A DNA stretch of 51,031 nt from Cellulomonas sp. PhB143 (GTDB lineage Bacteria; Actinomycetota; Actinomycetes; Actinomycetales; Cellulomonadaceae), in NCBI RefSeq assembly GCF_003752595.1, contig NZ_RKIJ01000004.1, forward strand, positions 1-51,031. Reading direction: 5' to 3'. Every line of letters begins with the position of its first letter. Positions within the stretch are counted from its first letter, which is position 1. Of the stretch, positions 7,907 to 15,612 are shown in pieces. The position numbers were made by a program, and so were the translations under genes. The notes under the pieces were generated by a model, which saw nothing but the letters and a program-made list of their open reading frames with translations, was not told the DNA's origin and did not search any database.

Positions 7907-10900
7907 CGATGCTCGACACCCTCTTCGGGCTCGTCCCCGCGTCCTCGACGGGCCGCCAGTGGGTCGCCCGCGAGCTCCAGCTCGTCAACTGGGGCGGGTA
8001 CGACGGCCACCACCGCGTGCGCCTGGCACCGACGGCGACGCTCCTCTCGGGCGGCTCCGGGTCGGGGAAGTCCACGCTCATGGACGCCTACATCGCCCTG
8101 CTCATGCCGCACACCACGCCGTTCAACGGCGCGTCGAACGGGGGCGTCGTCGGGCGCCCGCGCGGAGCGGACCAGCGCAACGTGCTGTCCTACGCGCGCG
8201 GCAAGCTCGACGAGTCGCGCACCGCCGACGGCACGCGGCACAGCGTGCTGCGCGGGGACGGGCGCAGCACGTGGTCCGCGATCGCGATGACCTGGGCCGA
8301 CCAGACGGGCGCCGGTCTGACGGCCGTGCGGGCCTGGTACGTCCCGTCGGGCGCCCGCGCCCTCGAGGAGGTGGTCGCCGTGCGCGCGACCTGCGACGGC
8401 GCGTTCGACCTGCGCGACCTCGAGGCCGCCGCCGCGGACCGCCTGACCCGCGCCGCCGTCTCGGCGGCGGGGCTGACGCCGTTCGACACCGACCGGGAGT
8501 TCTCCGCCCGGCTCTACTCGACGCTGGGGATCGGCGCGGCGGGCGACGGCGCCCGCGCGGTCGCGCTCCTCGGGCGGATCCAGGCCGGCCAGCAGATCAC
8601 CACGGTGGATGCCCTGTACAAGGCGATGGTCCTCGAGGAGCCGGAGACGTTCGCGACGGCGGACGCCGTCGTCGAGCAGTTCGACACCCTGACCCGGGCG
8701 CGCGAGCAGATGATCACGGCGCGCCGGCAGGTCACCGCCCTCGCGCCGGTCCGCGAGCACCGCGCCGCGATCGACGCCGCCGGCGCCCGGCTGCGGACGA
8801 TCGACCAGGTCGGCTCGCTCGACGGCGGCGGCACCGGGACGGCGGGCGCCGCAGCCCCCGCGGTCCTGTGGCGCCACGAGCGCCGCCTCGACCTGCTGCG
8901 CGCCATGGAGCGCGAGCTGCAGCGCCGGCGCCGCGACGCCCTGCGCGAGGTCGAGGAGACCGGCGGGCGGGTGGCGGCGGCGACCTCCGAGCTCGACGGC
9001 GTCCGCGAGACGCTGTGGTCCTCGGGCGGGGACCGGCTCGCCGCGGCACAGCGCGAGCTGCGCGGCGCGACCGAGCGGCTCGCGCGCGCGACGGCGGCGC
9101 GGGAGCGCCTGGACGCACAGCTGCGGGCGACGCTCGGCGCGGAGGTCTCCACCGCCGAGGAGCTCGCCGGCCTCGCCGCCCGGGCGCGCGCCGTGCTCGA
9201 CGACGACGACGCGAAGGTCTCCGCCCGCCGCGCCTTCGGCGACGCGATGGCCGCCCGGAGTGGGGACCGGCAGTCGCTCGAGGCGCTGGAGGCCGAGCGC
9301 GCGGAGGCCGCGCGACGTCCGGGCAACGTCCCGGGCGACCTCCTCGCGGCCCGGGCCGCGCTGGCCGAGGCTGCTGGCCTGTCCCCCGACGACCTGCCGT
9401 TCGTGGCGGAGCTGGTCGAGGTCCGCACCGAGCACGAGCCGTGGCGCGATGCCTTCGAGCTCGCCCTCGGCGGGTTCGCCACGCACCTGCTGCTCGACGT
9501 GGCCCACCTCGGCGCGTTCCGCCGGGCGGTGGACGGCGTCGCCACCGCCCGCCGCATCCGGTTCGAGGGCGTGCCGACCGGGCTGCGCTCGGACGCGGGG
9601 CTGGACGCGCGGACCCTGCCCGGCCGGCTCGAGCTGCGCCAGGGACCGTTCGCGGGCTGGCTGCGCGAGGAGCTGGCCGCGCGGTTCGCCTACGTCTGCG
9701 TGGACACCCCGGGCGAGCTCTCCCAGCACGCGAGGGCGCTGACCCGCTCGGGGCAGGTCTCGGAGGGCACCCGGGGTGCGCACGGCGGTCGTGCGACCGG
9801 CGGGGACCGCGGCAGGTCGGGCCTGCTCGGCTTCACCAGCACGCGCCGGCTCACGGAGCTGGACGGGCGGATCGCCGACGCACGCGCACGGCTGGAGCAG
9901 GCCGAGGAACGGGTCGCCGACGCCGAGCGGCACCTCGACCGGTTCGAGCTCGAGTCCGACGCGTACCGCGCCGTGGCCGAGGCCGCCTGGGACGAGCTCG
10001 ACGTCGCCGCCCCCGAGGCCGAGCGCGCCCGGTGGGCGGACGTCGTCGACCGGCTCGCGTCGGGCGACGACGAGCTCGCCCGCCTGCGCGAGCGCGCCGA
10101 GCGCCTCGAGGTCGACGTCCGCGAGCTCACGGAGGCCCTCGGGCGCGCCCGCGCGCGGGCCGAGGCCCTCACCGAGCGCTGGTCCGCGACGAGCAGCGAG
10201 GTCGACGTCGCCCAGCAGGTCCTGGACGACGGCGCGCGGGCCGGGGCGGTCGTGGCGCCCGAGCAGCGGGCCTACCTCGACGCGCTGCTCGGCGAGCCGG
10301 CCGCCGGTGGCGGGGAGACGTCGTCGGGCGCCGAGGAGGACCTGGCCCGGTTCGACCGCACGCTGGCACGCGCGGGCGAGCTGCTGGCGCGCGACCGGCA
10401 GGCGGCCCAGCAGGCGCTCGGCGACGGCCGCGACGCGGTGCGGCGGATCTTCGAGACGTTCGTCGAACGGTGGCCGGACCCGAACCTCGGCACGGACCCG
10501 GACGACTCGTGGCCCGACTTCGCGCGGGTCCTGGCCGAGCTCGAGAGCAATGGTCTGCACGAGCTGGAGGCGGAGTGGCGCAAGAGCCTGCTGCGCCTGT
10601 CCGGCAACGACCTCACCGACCTGCACAGCACCCTGAGCCGCTCGCTCCGCGAGATCAAGGAGCGCATCCGCCCGGTCAACGACATCCTCGCGGAGCTGCC
10701 GTTCGCCGACGACGTCCACCGGCTGCGGATCGACGCGCGAGACACCCAGTCCGCCGTGGTCGCGCGGTTCCGCAGGGAGCTGCGCGAGCTGCGCGAGCTG
10801 CTCTCGACCGACGCCGACGACGCCGAGCGCGAGCGCCGCTACGCCCGTACGGCGCGCGTCGTCGACCGCATCCGGCGCACCTCCCCCGACTTCGCCGACC

Positions 10901-11316
10901 TCGTCGACGTGCGGCGGCACGTGCGGCTGAGCGCCGAGAAGGTCGACCTCGAGGGGCGGCACGTGGCGCTGTACGACCACATCGGCGAGAAGTCCGGCGG
11001 GGAGTCCCAGGAGCTCGTCGCGTTCATCGTCGGGGCGGCGCTGCGCTACCAGCTCGGCGACGCGGGCGCGGAGCGGCCCCGCTACGCGCCCGTGTTCCTC
11101 GACGAGGCCCTGATCAAGGCCGACGCCCGGTTCACCGGGCGCGCGATCGGGGCGTGGCGCGGGCTCGGGTTCCAGCTCGTGATCGGCGCGCCGAACGACA
11201 AGTTCGGCGCGCTGGAGCCGCACGTCGACCTCAAGTACGTGGTGCTCAAGGACGCGTCGGGCAGGTCGCGCACCAAGGCGGTCGTCGGGGTGCCCGACGA
11301 CGCGGGTCGCGGCTGA
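7903..11316 (+). CDS. jetC: JetC/MksB-like SMC ATPase
   Basis: SMC-like ATPase of about 1137 aa. The Walker A motif [10 protein letters not shown] is at about residues 49-58. The ABC signature SGGESQ, Walker [11 protein letters not shown] and D-loop KAD are near the C-terminus. Two long coiled-coil regions (about 290-460 and 640-980) flank a hinge-like segment (about 475-560, [19 protein letters not shown]). In MukB-type complexes the dimeric ATPase extrudes DNA loops. The GTG at 7903 overlaps the jetB stop as GTGA; an in-frame ATG at 7909 is an equally possible start. No jetD (topoisomerase VI-like DUF3322/DUF2220 nuclease) follows: the next gene is a convergent DUF2510 protein. Therefore plasmid-cleaving Wadjet activity cannot be assumed. 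Confidence 0.9.
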   Translation: MTMLDTLFGLVPASSTGRQWVARELQLVNWGGYDGHHRVRLAPTATLLSGGSGSGKSTLMDAYIALLMPHTTPFNGASNGGVVGRPRGADQRNVLSYARGKLDESRTADGTRHSVLRGDGRSTWSAIAMTWADQTGAGLTAVRAWYVPSGARALEEVVAVRATCDGAFDLRDLEAAAADRLTRAAVSAAGLTPFDTDREFSARLYSTLGIGAAGDGARAVALLGRIQAGQQITTVDALYKAMVLEEPETFATADAVVEQFDTLTRAREQMITARRQVTALAPVREHRAAIDAAGARLRTIDQVGSLDGGGTGTAGAAAPAVLWRHERRLDLLRAMERELQRRRRDALREVEETGGRVAAATSELDGVRETLWSSGGDRLAAAQRELRGATERLARATAARERLDAQLRATLGAEVSTAEELAGLAARARAVLDDDDAKVSARRAFGDAMAARSGDRQSLEALEAERAEAARRPGNVPGDLLAARAALAEAAGLSPDDLPFVAELVEVRTEHEPWRDAFELALGGFATHLLLDVAHLGAFRRAVDGVATARRIRFEGVPTGLRSDAGLDARTLPGRLELRQGPFAGWLREELAARFAYVCVDTPGELSQHARALTRSGQVSEGTRGAHGGRATGGDRGRSGLLGFTSTRRLTELDGRIADARARLEQAEERVADAERHLDRFELESDAYRAVAEAAWDELDVAAPEAERARWADVVDRLASGDDELARLRERAERLEVDVRELTEALGRARARAEALTERWSATSSEVDVAQQVLDDGARAGAVVAPEQRAYLDALLGEPAAGGGETSSGAEEDLARFDRTLARAGELLARDRQAAQQALGDGRDAVRRIFETFVERWPDPNLGTDPDDSWPDFARVLAELESNGLHELEAEWRKSLLRLSGNDLTDLHSTLSRSLREIKERIRPVNDILAELPFADDVHRLRIDARDTQSAVVARFRRELRELRELLSTDADDAERERRYARTARVVDRIRRTSPDFADLVDVRRHVRLSAEKVDLEGRHVALYDHIGEKSGGESQELVAFIVGAALRYQLGDAGAERPRYAPVFLDEALIKADARFTGRAIGAWRGLGFQLVIGAPNDKFGALEPHVDLKYVVLKDASGRSRTKAVVGVPDDAGRG

Positions 11317-11340
11317 GGCGCTGACGTGCGCCCCTCGCCG

Positions 11341-11700
11341 CTATCCCTGGTGTGTCTGCCCGCTCCACGACGCACCGTCCCAGAACCGGAGCAGGGCCGG
11401 GGTGCCGTAGGGGTCCGGGTACCAGCCCGCGGGCGCGACGGGCGGCGGCGGGACTACGGGCGGCGGGGCGCTGGGCGGTGAGAAGGTCGCCGCGGCGCTG
11501 GCCGCCGACCCCTCGCCGCGGTCAGAGGCTCGGCGCAGCAGGTAGTCGACCTGGCCGGGCTTCCACTCGCCGATGCTCCGCTTGTGCTCGGAGACGATCT
11601 CCCACCCCGCCTCCTGGAGCGCGACCAGCTCCCGGGCGGCCTTCTTCCGCGAGACGTCCAGCGTGATCTGCTTCGTCTCCACCTTCGGCTTCCGCGCCAT
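11341..11700 (-). CDS. DUF2510 domain protein
   Basis: Small protein of 119 aa ending in the DUF2510 motif GWYPDPYGTPALLRFWDGASW, usually a C-terminal tag-like domain of actinobacterial proteins. The N-terminal ~55 residues (ITLDVSRKKAARELVALQEAGWEIVSEHKRS) form a compact alpha/beta unit, followed by a Pro/Ala-rich linker. There are no transmembrane segments. CAGACT lies 6 nt before the ATG with no ribosome binding site, so the mRNA is probably leaderless. Convergent with jetC. Function unknown. Confidence 0.75.
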   Translation of the reverse strand: MARKPKVETKQITLDVSRKKAARELVALQEAGWEIVSEHKRSIGEWKPGQVDYLLRRASDRGEGSAASAAATFSPPSAPPPVVPPPPVAPAGWYPDPYGTPALLRFWDGASWSGQTHQG

Positions 11701-11762
11701 GCCCGCAGTCTGCTCCCGGCGGTGCCGTCGCGCCACAGACCGCCCCCGCGCGCTCCGAAGGC

Positions 11763-11948
11763 TCAGCGAAGCAGCTCGACCCGGCGTCCCTCGCCCATCT
11801 CGCCGTTCTCGTCGTTGACGGTGACGTACACGCCGTCGGGCACGCCGGGCCTCCGCGCGACCTTCCCGGCGATGTCGAGCGCCGTCGGCTGCGGGGCGTT
11901 GAAGAGGAAGAAGAGGTACTCGGGCTCGCCGTCGTCCGTCGACCACGA
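11763..11948 (-). pseudogene. Start-less coding remnant
   Basis: The minus-strand frame ending at 11763 reads STDDGEPEYLFFLFNAP and continues for about 60 codons with strongly coding third-position GC, to VNDENGEMGEGRRVELLR. Upstream it runs into the tRNA-Val terminator hairpin. No ATG, GTG or TTG occurs in frame before a stop inside the tRNA gene. It looks like the 3' end of a gene whose 5' part was lost. I do not recognise the family. Apart from this remnant the 11701-11948 interval holds nothing I can name. Confidence 0.35.
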
Positions 11949-11990
11949 GAGAGGCCCCGGACCAGCGATGACGCTGGTCCGGGGCCTCTC
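11949..11990 (-). terminator. Hairpin terminator after tRNA-Val(CAC)
   Basis: A 19-bp perfect inverted repeat (11949-11967 and 11972-11990) with a 4-nt loop lies 6 bp beyond the tRNA-Val 3' end on the transcribed strand. It is the natural intrinsic terminator of that tRNA, although without a U-run. Confidence 0.7.
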
Positions 11991-11996
11991 GGGACG

Positions 11997-12068
11997 TGGG
12001 CGATACTGGGTTCGAACCAGTGACCTCTTCGGTGTGAACGAAGCGCGCTACCACTGCGCCAATCGCCC
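11997..12068 (-). tRNA. tRNA-Val (CAC)
   Basis: A 72-nt cloverleaf on the minus strand. The acceptor GGGCGAT pairs with ATCGCCC, the anticodon stem CTTCG/CGAAG encloses loop TTCACAC (anticodon CAC), and the T arm is ACTGG-TTCGAAC-CCAGT. The discriminator is A and CCA is not encoded. It is closely related to the tRNA-Val(GAC) at 14575. Confidence 0.95.
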
Positions 12069-12098
12069 GTCGGGGTTCTCACCCCGGGGTGCTGGTCG

Positions 12099-12129
12099 AT
12101 ACTAGCGGGTCCGGGGCGATGGTTTCCAA
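12099..12129 (-). promoter_or_regulatory. Promoter of tRNA-Val(CAC)
   Basis: Reading the minus strand, TTGGAA (12129-12124) and TAGTAT (12104-12099) are separated by 19 bp (18 bp if TGGAAA is used). The -10 is about 30 bp before the mature tRNA 5' end, consistent with a short processed leader. Confidence 0.5.
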
Positions 12130-12145
12130 TCCGCCCGCGGCCGCG

Positions 12146-13000
12146 TCACGGATCCACCTGCTCCGCACGCCGCCGGCCGAACATCTCGCGGGCCGCGAGC
12201 GTCAGCGGCCCGGCGTCGACCGCGACGCCGTCCAGCACCGTCACCGGCTGCAGGTCGCGGATGCTGCTGCTCAGCCCGAGGTGCGCGCGCCCGGCGAGCA
12301 CGTCCTCCAGCGCGTCGAACGCGAGCTCGTCCGGCCCCGCCTCCCGCACCGGCAGCCCTTCGGCGGGGGCCCACTCGAGCAGGAGCTCGCGGCTGATCCC
12401 CGCGAGGCAGCCCGACTCCAGCGGCGGGGTGAGCAGCTCCCCGCCGCGCTCGACGAACACGTTCGAGCCTGTCCCCTCGCACAGCGCCCCGCGCGTGTTC
12501 GCGAGGACGGCCTCGTCCCCGCCCCGCGCCGCGGCGTCCGCGAGCGCCACGACGTTCTCGGCGTACGACGTCGTCTTGAGCCCCGCCACCGCGGAGCGTT
12601 CGTTGCGCACCCACGGCGAGCGCACGGCGCTGGAGGTCTCCGCGACCGCGGCCGGCGACGCGGCCACGACGAGAGTCTGGGCACCGGGCGTGCGCCCGGA
12701 GCCGAGCGGGCCGATGCCGGCGGTCAGCGTGATGCGGATCCGCCCCGCCTCCGCCCCGGCGCGCTCGAGCACCTGCCCGACGGCGTCCCGCACCCGTGCG
12801 TCGTCGGGCACCTCGAGGCCGAGACCGGCCGCGGAGCGGGCGAGCCGGCGCAGGTGGCGGCTGAGGGCGAAGGCCCGGCCGCCGTCGACGGCGGCGGTCT
12901 CGAACACCCCGTCGCCGACGGTGATCCCGTGGTCGACGGCGCTGAGCGCGGGCTGGTCGGCATCGACGAAGCGGCCGTCGACCCAGAGGGTGAGCGTCAT
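12146..13000 (-). CDS. pabC: Aminotransferase class IV, probable 4-amino-4-deoxychorismate lyase
   Basis: PLP enzyme of fold type IV, 284 aa. The PLP-binding Lys lies in GLKTTSYAENVVAL. The N-terminus WVDGRFVDADQPALSAVDHGITVGDGVFET and the cofactor loop EGTGSNVFV are typical of the BCAT/D-amino acid transaminase/ADC lyase superfamily. Its position 37 bp after pabB on the same strand favours ADC lyase, which releases p-aminobenzoate and pyruvate for folate synthesis. A branched-chain or D-amino acid aminotransferase role cannot be excluded from sequence alone. CAGACT stands 6 nt before the ATG, so it may also have its own leaderless promoter. Confidence 0.82.
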   Translation of the reverse strand: MTLTLWVDGRFVDADQPALSAVDHGITVGDGVFETAAVDGGRAFALSRHLRRLARSAAGLGLEVPDDARVRDAVGQVLERAGAEAGRIRITLTAGIGPLGSGRTPGAQTLVVAASPAAVAETSSAVRSPWVRNERSAVAGLKTTSYAENVVALADAAARGGDEAVLANTRGALCEGTGSNVFVERGGELLTPPLESGCLAGISRELLLEWAPAEGLPVREAGPDELAFDALEDVLAGRAHLGLSSSIRDLQPVTVLDGVAVDAGPLTLAAREMFGRRRAEQVDP

Positions 13001-13037
13001 GACGCCAGTCTGCCGCACCGGTCTGCCGGACGGGCGC

Positions 13038-14174
13038 TCACCGCCGGGCGGAGGCGAGCGCCACGAGGCGACGCGCCTTGAGCTCGGTCTCCTCCCACTC
13101 GCGCGCGGGGTCGCTCCCCCACGTGATGCCGGCGCCGGTCCCGAAGCGCAGGACGTCGTCGTCCCACCAAAAGGTCCGGATGCCGACGGCGAGCTCGGCG
13201 GTCCCCGCGTCGGCGTCGACCCACCCGACCGCGCCGCAGTACGGCCCGCGCGGGACGGGCTCCAGCTCGTCGATGATCCGCAGCGCGGACGACTTGGGCG
13301 CGCCGGAGACCGACGCGGGCGGGAAGGTGGCACCGAGCAGCGCCGCCCAGCCGGGGCGCCCGCCGCCCCGCAGGCGCCCCTCCACGGTGGAGACGAGGTG
13401 CACGAGGCCCGGGTGCTCCTCGACCCCGAGCAGGCGGGTCACCTCGACGGTGCCCGGCAGGCAGACCCGCTGCAGGTCGTTGCGCACCAGGTCGGTGATC
13501 ATCACGTTCTCGGCGCGGTCCTTGTCGCCGAGCCCGGCGGCCGTGGCCGCGGTCCCCTTGATCGGCCCGGACGTCACCCGTCCGCCGGCGACGCGCAGGT
13601 AGAGCTCCGGCGACGCCGTGACCACCCACACGGGGTCGACGCCGGTGCTCGCCGGGACGTGCAGCACGCCGCCGTAGGGCGCGGGGTTCCCCGCCGCCAG
13701 GACCGCGGCGAGCGCGCGGGCGTCCGGCTCGCGCCCGTCGGCGGCGCCCAGCGGCGCGGCCAGCACCCGGCAGACGTTCGCCTGGTACACGTCGCCCTCG
13801 GCGACCGCCGCGCGGACCCGCCGGACCGCGTCCTGGTACCCGGTGCGGTCGAGGGAGCTCGTCCACGCACCGCGTGCCGGCCCGCGCCACGCCGCCGGCG
13901 CGGGCGCGGTGCCCGCAGGCACCGGCGCCGGGCCGGTCCGCTCCGCGAAGCGCCAGGCACGCCGGCGCCCGCCGCGCTCGGGTCCGTCGAAGTCCGCCAC
14001 GACGAACCACAGCCCGCCGTCGTCGAGCCGCTGCGGCTCTCGGGTGAGGTCGACGCACTCGACGACGCCGCGGGCCCCGACCCGGCCGAACTGCGCGAGC
14101 CCGGCGGCCGGGCGGGACGACGGTTCGCCGCTCAGGGACGGCACGCTCGCGGAGGGCACGCTCGGGAAGGACAC
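13038..14174 (-). CDS. pabB: Aminodeoxychorismate synthase component I
   Basis: Chorismate-binding enzyme of 378 aa that aminates chorismate to 4-amino-4-deoxychorismate. Signature motifs are PIKGT (the PabB-type active-site Lys), KDRAENVMITDLVRNDL, SVSGAPK and GAGITWGSDPAREWEE. PIKGT distinguishes it from anthranilate synthase, which has PIAGT. No glutamine amidotransferase domain or pabA gene is adjacent, so ammonia supply must come from elsewhere. The GTG at 14174 is preceded by TAGCGT 6 nt upstream and no ribosome binding site, pointing to a leaderless message shared with pabC. Confidence 0.9.
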   Translation of the reverse strand: MSFPSVPSASVPSLSGEPSSRPAAGLAQFGRVGARGVVECVDLTREPQRLDDGGLWFVVADFDGPERGGRRRAWRFAERTGPAPVPAGTAPAPAAWRGPARGAWTSSLDRTGYQDAVRRVRAAVAEGDVYQANVCRVLAAPLGAADGREPDARALAAVLAAGNPAPYGGVLHVPASTGVDPVWVVTASPELYLRVAGGRVTSGPIKGTAATAAGLGDKDRAENVMITDLVRNDLQRVCLPGTVEVTRLLGVEEHPGLVHLVSTVEGRLRGGGRPGWAALLGATFPPASVSGAPKSSALRIIDELEPVPRGPYCGAVGWVDADAGTAELAVGIRTFWWDDDVLRFGTGAGITWGSDPAREWEETELKARRLVALASARR

Positions 14175-14269
14175 GGGCCAACGCTAGCGACTGCCGGCCC
14201 CGTTTCGGCGGCCTGGTGCCGATCCGGGCGCCCCGCCGACCGGTGTGCTCCACGGCTCACGGCGCCGGT

Positions 14270-14299
14270 TTGTGTTTCGCCGCAAGAGTCCACTAAAGT
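14270..14299 (+). promoter_or_regulatory. Promoter of the tRNA-Gly/Cys/Val cluster
   Basis: TTGTGT (14270-14275) and TAAAGT (14294-14299) are 18 bp apart and end 47 bp before tRNA-Gly. This is the best sigma70-like pair in the 172-bp gap between pabB and the tRNAs, which otherwise holds only the pabB -10 at 14181-14186. Confidence 0.55.
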
Positions 14300-14346
14300 T
14301 CAGGACGCGCCGGAAAACCGGGGGAAACCCCGAGCAGGCCGGTCGC

Positions 14347-14418
14347 GCGGATGTGGCTCAGTGGTAGAGCATCACCTTGCCAAGGTGAGGGTCGCGGGTT
14401 CGAATCCCGTCATCCGCT
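14347..14418 (+). tRNA. tRNA-Gly (GCC)
   Basis: A 72-nt cloverleaf. The acceptor GCGGATG pairs with CATCCGC, the anticodon arm CACCT-TGCCAAG-GTG gives GCC, and the T arm is GCGGG-TTCGAAT-CCCGT. The discriminator is U and CCA is not encoded. It is the first gene of a three-tRNA cluster. Confidence 0.95.
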
Positions 14419-14448
14419 CGGAGGACTCCTCTGATCGAGCGATCGATC

Positions 14449-14468
14449 CTTGAGGTGCACACCTCAAG
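14449..14468. repeat. 20-bp palindrome between tRNA-Gly and tRNA-Cys
   Basis: CTTGAGGTG-CA-CACCTCAAG is a perfect inverted repeat whose last base is the first base of tRNA-Cys. In the polycistronic tRNA transcript it would form a hairpin right at the tRNA-Cys 5' processing site. Confidence 0.6.
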
Positions 14469-14538
14469 GTGGAGTGGCCGAGAGGCGAGGCAGCGGCCTG
14501 CAAAGCCGTATACGTGGGTTCGAATCCCATCTCCACCT
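14468..14538 (+). tRNA. tRNA-Cys (GCA)
   Basis: A 71-nt cloverleaf. The acceptor GGTGGAG pairs with CTCCACC, the anticodon loop CTGCAAA gives GCA, and the discriminator is U as required for cysteinyl-tRNA identity. CCA is not encoded. Confidence 0.95.
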
Positions 14539-14574
14539 CGCATCAAGCAGCACCCCGTGAGCACGACCACGCAT

Positions 14575-14649
14575 GGGCGATTGGCGCAGCGGTAGCGCGC
14601 TTCCCTGACACGGAAGAGGTCACTGGTTCGATCCCAGTATCGCCCACCA
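14575..14649 (+). tRNA. tRNA-Val (GAC)
   Basis: The body is 14575-14646 with an encoded CCA at 14647-14649. The acceptor is GGGCGAT/ATCGCCC and the anticodon arm CTTCC-CTGACAC-GGAAG gives GAC. It differs from the minus-strand tRNA-Val(CAC) at 11997 at only a few positions, mainly in the anticodon arm. It is the only tRNA of the four with a template-encoded CCA. Confidence 0.95.
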
Positions 14650-14658
14650 GACACGCAC

Positions 14659-14694
14659 GAGAAGCCGCCCCGGCTCGCCCCGGGGCGGCTTCTC
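14659..14694 (+). terminator. Terminator of the tRNA cluster
   Basis: A 15-bp perfect stem (14659-14673 with 14680-14694) and 6-nt loop begins 10 nt after the CCA of tRNA-Val. The alpha/beta hydrolase start is only 15 bp beyond it. Confidence 0.75.
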
Positions 14695-14709
14695 GCATTG
14701 GATGGCAGC

Positions 14710-15585
14710 ATGCCGAACCGCTTCGCGACCACCCACACCCTCGCGGTGCCGGGCGCCGTCATCACGTACGACGTCTACGCCGCCGAGGGCGAGCCGGACG
14801 GCCGGCCGCCGCTGCTCCTGGTCGGTCAGCCCATGGACGCCTCCGGCTTCGCGACCCTCGCCTCGTGGCTTCCGGGACGGACCGTGGTCACCTACGACCC
14901 GCGGGGCCTCGGCCGCAGCACCCGGTCCGACGGCGAGACCCGCAACGACCCCGCCCAGCAGGCCGGCGACCTGCACCACCTCGTCGACGCGCTCGGCTCG
15001 GGCCCCGTGGACCTCTTCGGCAGCAGCGGGGGCGCGGTCACGGGCCTGGACCTCGTCACCCGCGCGCCCGGAGACGTCCGCACGTTCGTGGCGCACGAGC
15101 CCCCGGTCCTGCCCGTCCTGCCGGACGCGGACCGGGCGCTGGCGGCGATGCGCAGGGCCGAAGAGACCTACCGCAGCCGGGGCTGGGGTGCGGGGATGGC
15201 GGCGTTCGTCGCGCTCATCTCCTGGCAGGGCGAGCTGACCGACGCCTTCCCCGCCGAGCCGCCCGACCCCGCGACCCTCGGTCTGCCGACGGACGACGAC
15301 GGCACCCGCTCCGACCCCTTGCTCTCGGGCGCCTCGAGCACCGTCACGAGCTACCGGCCCGACGTCGCCGCGCTCACCGGGGCGTCCACCCGGATCGTGG
15401 TCGCCGCCGGCGAGGAGAGCCGCGACGCGATCACCTGGCGGACGAGCGTCGCTCTCGCCGGGCTGCTCGGACAGGACGTCGCGGTCTTCCCCAGCCACCA
15501 CACCGGCTTCGTCGGCGAGGGGTTCGGCCGGCCGGGCCGGCCGGAGGCGTTCGCGCAGCGGCTGGGCGAGGTGCTCGCCGGCTGA
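14710..15585 (+). CDS. Alpha/beta hydrolase
   Basis: Soluble alpha/beta-fold hydrolase of 291 aa, substrate unknown. The strand-5 nucleophile elbow is FGSSGGAV (Ser about residue 106), preceded by the conserved YDPRGLGRS loop, and the catalytic His is in SHHTGF near residue 260. I use the ATG at 14710 (MPNRFATT); a TTG 12 nt upstream in frame is possible. No strong ribosome binding site is visible. It stands alone between a tRNA terminator and dinB. Confidence 0.85.
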   Translation: MPNRFATTHTLAVPGAVITYDVYAAEGEPDGRPPLLLVGQPMDASGFATLASWLPGRTVVTYDPRGLGRSTRSDGETRNDPAQQAGDLHHLVDALGSGPVDLFGSSGGAVTGLDLVTRAPGDVRTFVAHEPPVLPVLPDADRALAAMRRAEETYRSRGWGAGMAAFVALISWQGELTDAFPAEPPDPATLGLPTDDDGTRSDPLLSGASSTVTSYRPDVAALTGASTRIVVAAGEESRDAITWRTSVALAGLLGQDVAVFPSHHTGFVGEGFGRPGRPEAFAQRLGEVLAG

Positions 15586-15612
15586 TCGCCGGGCGTCGGG
15601 CAGAGTAGCTCC

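Noticed and set aside
11341-11700. DUF2510 gene as a substitute for jetD
   Set aside because: It is convergent with jetC, 119 aa long, and has no Toprim or nuclease residues. Nothing links it to the SMC operon beyond adjacency.
11341-12054. Extended DUF2510 gene starting inside tRNA-Val
   Set aside because: The extension would begin within the tRNA and run through its terminator. The start at 11700 has a CAGACT -10 at the usual distance.
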